Origin: an uncultured Clostridia bacterium
GTDB taxonomy: Bacteria; Bacillota; Clostridia; TANB77; CAG-508
Length of the DNA: 19,355 nucleotides
Assembly: GCA_948585895.1 (NCBI GenBank)
Contig: CAPBNZ010000034.1
Span: 1 to 19,355 of the forward strand
Direction of reading: 5' to 3'
In this document: positions 14,422 to 19,355 of the stretch, piece after piece
Position numbering within the stretch: position 1 is the stretch's first letter
How the letters are laid out: the number at the start of each line of letters is the position of its first letter
Program-made: the position numbers and the translations under genes
Notes under the pieces: model-generated
Seen by the model: only the letters and a program-made list of their open reading frames with translations
Told to the model about the DNA's origin: nothing
Databases searched by the model: none

Positions 14422-16234
14422 ATGAATAATAGACAAGAACACATTAGAAATTTTAGTATTATTGCACACATAGACCATGGAAAATCGACATTAGCAGATC
14501 GATTAATTGAAATGACAGGTGTATTATCTAAAAGAGAAATGGAAAGTCAAGTTCTGGACAATATGGAAATTGAGAAAGAAAGAGGAATTACCATCAAGTC
14601 ACAAGCTGTTAGAATGATTTATAAAGCAAAAGATGGACAAGAGTATACATTGAATTTAATTGATACACCAGGTCATGTGGATTTTAATTATGAAGTATCT
14701 AGAAGTTTGGCGGCATGTGATGGGGCTATTTTAGTAGTAGATTCTAGTCAAGGAGTGGAAGCACAAACGTTGGCAAATGTATATTTAGCTATTGATAATA
14801 ATTTAGAAATATTACCAGTTTTAAATAAAATTGATTTACCAAATGCAAGAGTAGAAGAGGTAAAGCAAGAAATAGAAGATATTATAGGAATACCAGCAGA
14901 AGATAGTCCTTGTATTTCAGCAAAATCGGGATTAAATGTAGAACAAGTATTAGAAAGGATTGTAACCGATTTACCAGCACCAAAAGGAGAGGAAAAGGAA
15001 AAAACAAAATGTCTGATATTTGATTCATATTATGATAATTATAAAGGTGCTGTAGCCTATGTAAGGGTAATGGATGGAACCATAAAAGTTGGCGATGAAA
15101 TTAAATTAATGGCAACTAACAAGACTTTTACAGTAGCAGAAACACGGCTATTTTGTGCCTGGTTCCTATATGCCAACAAATGAAATAAAAGCAGGAGAAG
15201 TTGGATATGTAGCAGCAAGCATTAAAAATTTGTCAGACATCCAGGTAGGAGATACCATTACATTAAAAAATAATCCAGTGGACGAGCCTTTAAAGGGATA
15301 TAAAAAAGTAATACCAATGGTCTATTGTGGATTATATCCAATTGATGGTAGCCAATATGAAGTTTTAAAAGAATCATTAGAAAAGTTAAAATTAAACGAT
15401 GCAGCCTTAGAATATGAAGCAGAAACATCAGCAGCTTTAGGATTTGGATTTCGTTGTGGATTCTTAGGATTACTTCATCTAGAAATTATCGAAGAAAGAT
15501 TAGACAGAGAATTTGATTTAGGATTGATTACAACAGCACCATCTGTTATCTATAAGGTTTATAAAACAGATGGTGAGATAGTAGAACTATATAATCCAGA
15601 AGATTTGCCAAAGCCACAAGAAATTTCTTATATGGAAGAACCATTTGTAACAGCCAATATTTTAACACCAAAAGATTATGTGGGGAACATCATGGAATTA
15701 TGCCAAAAAAGACGTGGCATTTATATTGACATGAAATATTTAGATGAAACCAGAGTTACTTTAGTATATGAAATGCCATTAAATGAAATTATTTATGATT
15801 TCTTTGACAACTTAAAATCAAAAACAAAAGGATATGCCTCACTAGATTATGAATTCAAAGAATACAGAAAATCAAACCTAGTAAAATTGGATATTCATAT
15901 TAATGGAGAACCAGTTGATGCTTTAAGTTTTATTGTTCATAAAGATAGTGCTTATGATAGAGGAAAGAAAATGGTAGAAAAACTAAAAACAGTCATACCA
16001 AGAAAACTATTTAAAATACCAATTCAAGCAGCAGTAGGAGGACAAATTATTGCCAGAGAAACTATATCAGCTATGAGAAAAGATGTACTAGCTAAATGCT
16101 ATGGAGGAGATATTACAAGAAAGAAAAAACTATTAGAAAAACAAAAAAGAGGAAAAAAGAAAATGCGTGAAATAGGAAATGTAGAAATACCACAAGAAGC
16201 ATTTTTATCTGTACTTAAGTTAGATGATGAATAA
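14422..16234 (+). CDS. lepA: Elongation factor 4 (LepA), read through one +1 frameshift at CGG
   Basis: LepA/EF4 is a ribosome-bound translational GTPase that acts in translation (back-translocation or initiation roles have been proposed). Joined across the shift it is 603 residues, the normal length. The G-domain is intact: AHIDHGKST (15-23), RGITIKSQ, DTPGHVDF, NKID and SAKSG. After the shift come the expected domains, with GFRCGFLGLLHLEIIEERL, the EF-G-like C-terminal domains and the LepA-specific end (GGDITRKKKLLEKQKRGKKK). CGG at 15145 is codon 242; skipping its C restores AET-GYFVPG, matching the conserved E-x-G-x-F-x-P element of domain II. The unshifted product would be essentially the G domain alone, ending at 15181-15183. 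The ribosome binding site GGAGGA is only 3 bases from the ATG, unusually close. Confidence 0.93.
15145..15147 (+). other. +1 frameshift site ACA-CGG-C (lepA)
   Basis: GCA GAA ACA CGG CTA TTT TGT GCC becomes GCA GAA ACA GGC TAT TTT GTG CCT GGT (A-E-T-G-Y-F-V-P-G) when the C at 15145 is skipped. The Gly is the conserved residue of the LepA EVGxFTP-type element, and the restored frame runs on through MPTNEIKAGEVGYVAASIK to the end of the protein. The preceding codon ACA is not slippery with CAC, suggesting out-of-frame A-site entry rather than re-pairing. Confidence 0.92.
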
Positions 16235-16243
16235 ATTACTCCA

Positions 16244-16444
16244 TTAATCCCCATTGGTTCCGGGTTTAAATGGGGACATAGCAATCATTCTTACTTATTG
16301 TTAAATGTTATTTACAATGGAGTTGGAGAATTTTAAAAATCTTAGTTTCTTTTTTTAAATCAGGAAAACAAAAAATATACAATAAGGAAAAATTAATATT
16401 TATAAATTGTGTCCCCATTTAAATCCGGAACCAATGGGGATTAA
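16244..16444. mobile_element. 201-bp MITE-like element with 35-bp terminal inverted repeats
   Basis: The arms 16244-16278 and 16410-16444 are complementary over 35 bases with one mismatch; each begins or ends TTAA and contains CCCCATTGGTTCCGG and TTTAAATGGGGACA. The 131-base interior is A/T-rich and has no gene. The near-identical arms suggest a recent arrival or strong constraint. TTAA at both ends could be a target duplication or part of the arm. It occupies nearly the whole gap between lepA and rlmB, and the rlmB ribosome binding site begins within a few bases of its right end. A shorter relative lies at 1-73. Mobility and the enzyme that would move it are inferred only from structure. Confidence 0.8.
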
Positions 16445-16462
16445 AGAAGGGAAAGTTATAAA

Positions 16463-17209
16463 ATGGGAGAAATATATAATGATCAAGTGGAAGGAAGAAA
16501 TGCTGTTCTAGAACTATTAGAAAGTGGAAAGGACATTAATAAAATATTTGTAACAAAGGGAGAAAAACATGGTTCTATTTATAAAATTATAGCTATGGCT
16601 AAACAAAGTAAAGTAATAATAGTGGAAAAAGAAAGAAAGCAGATGGAAGAAATGGCACAAACACAAAATTTCCAAGGCGTTATTGCTATGGTGCCACCAT
16701 TTGAATATTGTGAAGTAGAAGACATTTTGCAAGAAGCGAAGCAGAAAGAAGAAGAGCCTTTTATAGTAATCTTAGATGGAATAGAAGATCCTCATAATTT
16801 AGGCTCAATAATTAGAACAGCAGAGACAGCAGGAGTTCATGGGATTATTATTCCTAAGAGAAGAGCAGCAGTGGTAAATAGCACAGTTAATAAGGTGTCA
16901 GCAGGGGCAGTACAACATATGAAAGTAGCCAGAGTAACAAATATATCAGATACTATAGAAGAACTAAAAAAAGCAGGGCTTTGGATTTGTGGTACAGATA
17001 TCAATACTTCTGTTGATTATTATAATCAAGATTTAACAGGACCAATTGGAATTGTAATAGGAAACGAAGGAAGTGGAATTAGCCAAAAAGTGAAAAAAAA
17101 TTGTGACTTTTTAGTTAAAATTCCAATGAAAGGAAAAGTTACTTCATTGAATGCTTCTGTTTCTACAGGAATTATTGTATATGAGGCAGTAAAACAAAGA
17201 AAAAAATAA
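16463..17209 (+). CDS. rlmB: 23S rRNA (guanosine-2'-O-)-methyltransferase RlmB / SpoU-TrmH family
   Basis: A 248-residue SPOUT-class RNA 2'-O-methyltransferase, the usual length for RlmB (Gm2251 in E. coli 23S rRNA numbering). The N-terminal substrate-binding domain (residues 1-75) begins with EGRNAVLELLES and ends QGVIAMV. The knotted methyltransferase domain carries the three SpoU motifs: DGIEDPHNLGSIIRTAETAG (105-124, with the conserved N112 and R118), GIVIGNEGSGIS (196-207) and IPMKGKVTSLNASVSTGI (220-237), which bind S-adenosylmethionine. The Firmicute gene of this family is often called yacO, and the exact target base cannot be fixed from sequence. Start ATG at 16463 with GAAGGGAAAG 10 bases upstream. 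No CGG codon occurs in it. Confidence 0.9.
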   Translation: MGEIYNDQVEGRNAVLELLESGKDINKIFVTKGEKHGSIYKIIAMAKQSKVIIVEKERKQMEEMAQTQNFQGVIAMVPPFEYCEVEDILQEAKQKEEEPFIVILDGIEDPHNLGSIIRTAETAGVHGIIIPKRRAAVVNSTVNKVSAGAVQHMKVARVTNISDTIEELKKAGLWICGTDINTSVDYYNQDLTGPIGIVIGNEGSGISQKVKKNCDFLVKIPMKGKVTSLNASVSTGIIVYEAVKQRKK

Positions 17210-17220
17210 ACCTAAATATC

Positions 17221-17249
17221 TTGATAAAATAATGACAAAGCGATATAAT
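17221..17249 (+). promoter_or_regulatory. Sigma-A promoter of the 602-residue membrane protein
   Basis: TTGATA (17221-17226), 17 bases, TATAAT (17244-17249). It begins 12 bases after the rlmB stop. It rules out the in-frame ATG at 17232, which lies inside the promoter, and supports the start at 17277. Confidence 0.75.
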
Positions 17250-17276
17250 AAGGCAGTATTTAGGAGGAAAGATAGA

Positions 17277-19085
17277 ATGATGCCAAGAAAAAAGAAAAGA
17301 ACGATTATAATAGTATCCATTATATTGGTGGTAGTAATCATGGCAGTTACACTAATTTTATTGTATATCAATACAGACATGTTTAAATCCAATTCAGAAC
17401 TATTTACAAAGTATATAGGACAAAATGTTGAAAATATGGAAGTATTTTATAGTGAGATTGGGAAAAGTGAATATAATGAGTTATTGAAAGAAAATCAATA
17501 TACAGCACAAACACAAGTAAAGATAAATTATGTGGAAAATATTGGGACAAGCTCAGAAAATACAAAAAATTCAATAAATCATTTGAAATTGAAAATAAAT
17601 GAACAAACAGACCATAAGAATCAATACCATTATCAAGATATCAATTTATTAGATAACAATGAAAAAGTAGCACAGATAGAATATATACAGCAAAAAAATA
17701 CATATGGAATTAAATTTTCAGATAAATTTAGTCAATATGTATTGGCAGATAATGAAAATTTAAAAGAATTATTTGAAAAAGCTGGATATACAGAAGAAAC
17801 ATTAGCTAATATACCAGATAAAATAGAATTTAATAAGGATTTTGAGAGTATTTTTCAATTTTCAGAAGAAGAAAAACAAAATAGAAGAACCAGATATATT
17901 AGCATCATAAAGGATAATGTATCCAAAAGTAATTTTTCAAAACAAAAGAATCAAATAATCCAAATAGATGGGAAAAATATAAAAGCTAATGCTTACATTT
18001 TGACATTAACCAAAGAACAATTAAATCATATTTGTATTAAAATATTAGAAGAAGTGAAACAAGATGAAAGCATTTTAATTAAGATTGACAAATTACAAGC
18101 ATTACTAGAAAAATATCAACAAAATAGTCAACCAATAAAGATGAGAGAAAAATTCATAAAGAAGATAGAAGATTGGATTTCTAAAATTACTAAAAATAAT
18201 ATAGGGCAAGAGGAAGCAAAAGTAATTGTTTATGAAAGTAATGGAAGAACAGTAAGTACCAGCGTACAAAATCCAGACTATGAAATTTATATTGATTTGT
18301 TATGTTGTCAATCAGAAGAGTATTATATACAAATGTCTTATAAAGATATAATTTCTGAAAAAGAAAAGTTATTTACTTTGAAAAAGAAAAAGGAAGAAAC
18401 AAAGATAAGTTTAAAAGACACAAAAAGTGGTAATATAACAGAATATAATGTAATAGCTAATCAAAAAATAGAGGGTAACAATGGGGTAAAAAATATAGTT
18501 GCTAAATATGAAGACGAAACGAATCGAGTAGAAGCAACAATAGAACAAGAAATAAATATAGTGAACAGTTTTGAGAATGAAGTTATTTTAACAGATGAAA
18601 ACTCTATTAATTTAAGTAAGTTACAAGAAGAACAAGTAAAAGCTGTATTAGATAGGGTAAAAAAAGGGGTATCGGAAGAAATAAAAGAAGTGACAGCAAG
18701 TGTTATTAAAATAGAAGAATTTGAAGAAATATTAAAGGCGATGGGAGTTATCAAAGAACAACAGGCGATTCAAGTAACAGGTGTTACAGAGACAGAAAGA
18801 AACAGATTTAATTCGCAATTTGAAATCTTACAAGGGGAAAACCTAGAAAATACAGAAATATTAAAAATAATGGATGCTATCAAAGAAAATATAATAGATA
18901 TGGAAGTAGTATCTAATAGGGAATTAAAATTAAAATTAGATAGATTGGATAAAAATGAAGAAACTGTTACTACTTTAAAATCTTTTATCGAAGAACGTAA
19001 AAACAGAAGATATAATGTGAAAGTGGAATATGATGAAACAACAGGATTAGTGAGTGATATCATATTAACTATGTTAGAAAAATAA
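17277..19085 (+). CDS. Large single-pass membrane protein of unknown function
   Basis: I do not recognise this 602-residue protein. It starts MMPRKKKR followed by a long hydrophobic segment at about 9-31 (TIIIVSIILVVVIMAVTLIL) and then a hydrophilic Lys/Glu/Asn/Ile-rich body with no further membrane segments, so the body should be outside the cell. The body looks like two or more beta-rich modules, with a YNVIANQKIEG/VKVEYDETTGLV style of strands, and a helical section near 440-540 rich in EEIK and EIL. The start ATG 17277 has a TAGGAGGAAAG site and a good promoter upstream. The gene stands alone and ends at a strong terminator. A sensor or surface-anchor role is only a guess. Its single CGG trinucleotide (18673) is out of frame. 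Confidence 0.7.
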   Translation: MMPRKKKRTIIIVSIILVVVIMAVTLILLYINTDMFKSNSELFTKYIGQNVENMEVFYSEIGKSEYNELLKENQYTAQTQVKINYVENIGTSSENTKNSINHLKLKINEQTDHKNQYHYQDINLLDNNEKVAQIEYIQQKNTYGIKFSDKFSQYVLADNENLKELFEKAGYTEETLANIPDKIEFNKDFESIFQFSEEEKQNRRTRYISIIKDNVSKSNFSKQKNQIIQIDGKNIKANAYILTLTKEQLNHICIKILEEVKQDESILIKIDKLQALLEKYQQNSQPIKMREKFIKKIEDWISKITKNNIGQEEAKVIVYESNGRTVSTSVQNPDYEIYIDLLCCQSEEYYIQMSYKDIISEKEKLFTLKKKKEETKISLKDTKSGNITEYNVIANQKIEGNNGVKNIVAKYEDETNRVEATIEQEINIVNSFENEVILTDENSINLSKLQEEQVKAVLDRVKKGVSEEIKEVTASVIKIEEFEEILKAMGVIKEQQAIQVTGVTETERNRFNSQFEILQGENLENTEILKIMDAIKENIIDMEVVSNRELKLKLDRLDKNEETVTTLKSFIEERKNRRYNVKVEYDETTGLVSDIILTMLEK

Positions 19086-19100
19086 GAAAAGAAGATTTAT

Positions 19101-19138
19101 AAAAAAGCACTAAAATCAAAGGATTTTGGTGCTTTTTT
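19101..19138 (+). terminator. Rho-independent terminator of the membrane protein gene
   Basis: AGCACTAAAATC pairs with GATTTTGGTGCT around an AAAG loop, followed by TTTTTT. One G-T pair is allowed in the stem. The preceding A-run pairs with the T-run and allows activity in both directions. Confidence 0.85.
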
Positions 19139-19190
19139 ATATTGGAAAAAATTACTTTGCAAAAAAAAGAAAAATTTTTTTAAAAAAGTG

Positions 19191-19219
19191 TTGACAAACA
19201 AAAAAAACTAGCGTATAAT
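19191..19219 (+). promoter_or_regulatory. Consensus sigma-A promoter (probable rRNA operon)
   Basis: TTGACA (19191-19196), 17 bases, TATAAT (19214-19219): a perfect match at both hexamers and optimal spacing, preceded by a long A/T tract (19159-19190) like an UP element. Promoters of this strength typically drive rRNA or tRNA operons. Confidence 0.88.
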
Positions 19220-19355
19220 AAAAATCGTTCCGCAAAACGGAACAAGAAAAGTACATTGAAAAGTAAACAATAAAATCCTTTAGAGAATAAACCGAAGCGG
19301 TACAAAAAAGTAAAATGGTAATAAATTTTACAAAAGTTATCTCTGAAAAGTTCTA
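19220..19355 (+). other. Untranslated leader, probably of an rRNA operon
   Basis: No open frame follows the promoter. A 6-bp hairpin GTTCCG-caaaa-CGGAAC (19227-19243) lies at the start of the transcript, then GTACATTGAAAAG (19251-19263) and CTCTGAAAAG (19341-19350), both like the boxA/antitermination element of rRNA leaders, with a 7-bp hairpin GTAAAAT/ATTTTAC (19310-19331) between them. The 16S gene itself would lie beyond the window. This is an inference from the promoter strength and the boxA-like strings. Confidence 0.5.

Noticed and set aside
2785..15147. Random assembly or sequencing indels as the cause of the six shifts
   Set aside because: All six have the same sign and the same codon in the same phase, none lies in a homopolymer, and equivalent out-of-frame CGGs are unaffected. 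Raw reads are still needed to close the point.
17232..17276. Upstream ATG for the membrane protein
   Set aside because: It lies inside the TTGATA-N17-TATAAT promoter; ATG 17277 has the GGAGGA site and a normal Lys-rich start before the membrane segment.

Overview
The window is AT-rich DNA from a low-GC, spore-forming Clostridia-type Firmicute. The support is a Gram-positive PolC-type replicative polymerase, an H-type small acid-soluble spore protein, strong AGGAGG ribosome binding sites, sigma-A promoters and A/T-rich codon use with AGA as the main Arg codon. The genes are mostly housekeeping.

Layout. Positions 1-119 hold a hairpin and a tandem repeat related to an element found later. A spore protein (minus, 120-302) is followed by a nucleoside-kinase-like gene and an RNHCP-domain gene (plus, 447-2412). 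These converge on a long U32 peptidase/RNA-hydroxylase-family gene (minus, 4960-2484). A bitopic surface protein with two cadherin-like domains (5163-6425) follows, then a 37-residue Cys/Gly peptide (minus, 6590-6477), polC (7087-11859), an HD hydrolase, a DUF1294 membrane protein, a DnaA-box-bearing purine-rich intergenic region (13340-13919), a rhodanese, lepA (14422-16234), a 201-bp inverted-repeat element, rlmB (16463-17209) and a large membrane-anchored protein of unknown function (17277-19085). The window ends with a consensus promoter and what looks like the leader of an rRNA operon.

Main result: three conserved genes, polC, lepA and the U32 gene, are interrupted by six +1 frameshifts. 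Each lies exactly at an in-frame CGG codon (first base at 9556, 10922 and 10998 in polC; 15145 in lepA; 4417 and 2787 on the minus strand in the U32 gene). In every case, skipping the C restores the family's reading frame and makes the next codon GGN (Gly). I found no in-frame CGG anywhere else in the real genes. CGG trinucleotides in the other two frames of the same genes (at least 11) disturb nothing, which argues against a sequencing artefact tied to CGG. The simplest reading is that CGG has lost its arginine tRNA in this organism and acts as an efficient, general +1 frameshift signal: the ribosome waits at an empty CGG, slips one base, and reads Gly. Without the shift the cell would lack full-length PolC. 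This resembles the Ty1 (CUU-AGG-C), prfB (CUU-UGA) and Euplotes frameshifting cases, but I know of no description of it as a CGG rule in bacteria.

Secondary points are a possible replication-origin-like cluster of DnaA boxes, two families of palindromic repeat elements flanking lepA, and a duplicated OB fold in PolC.
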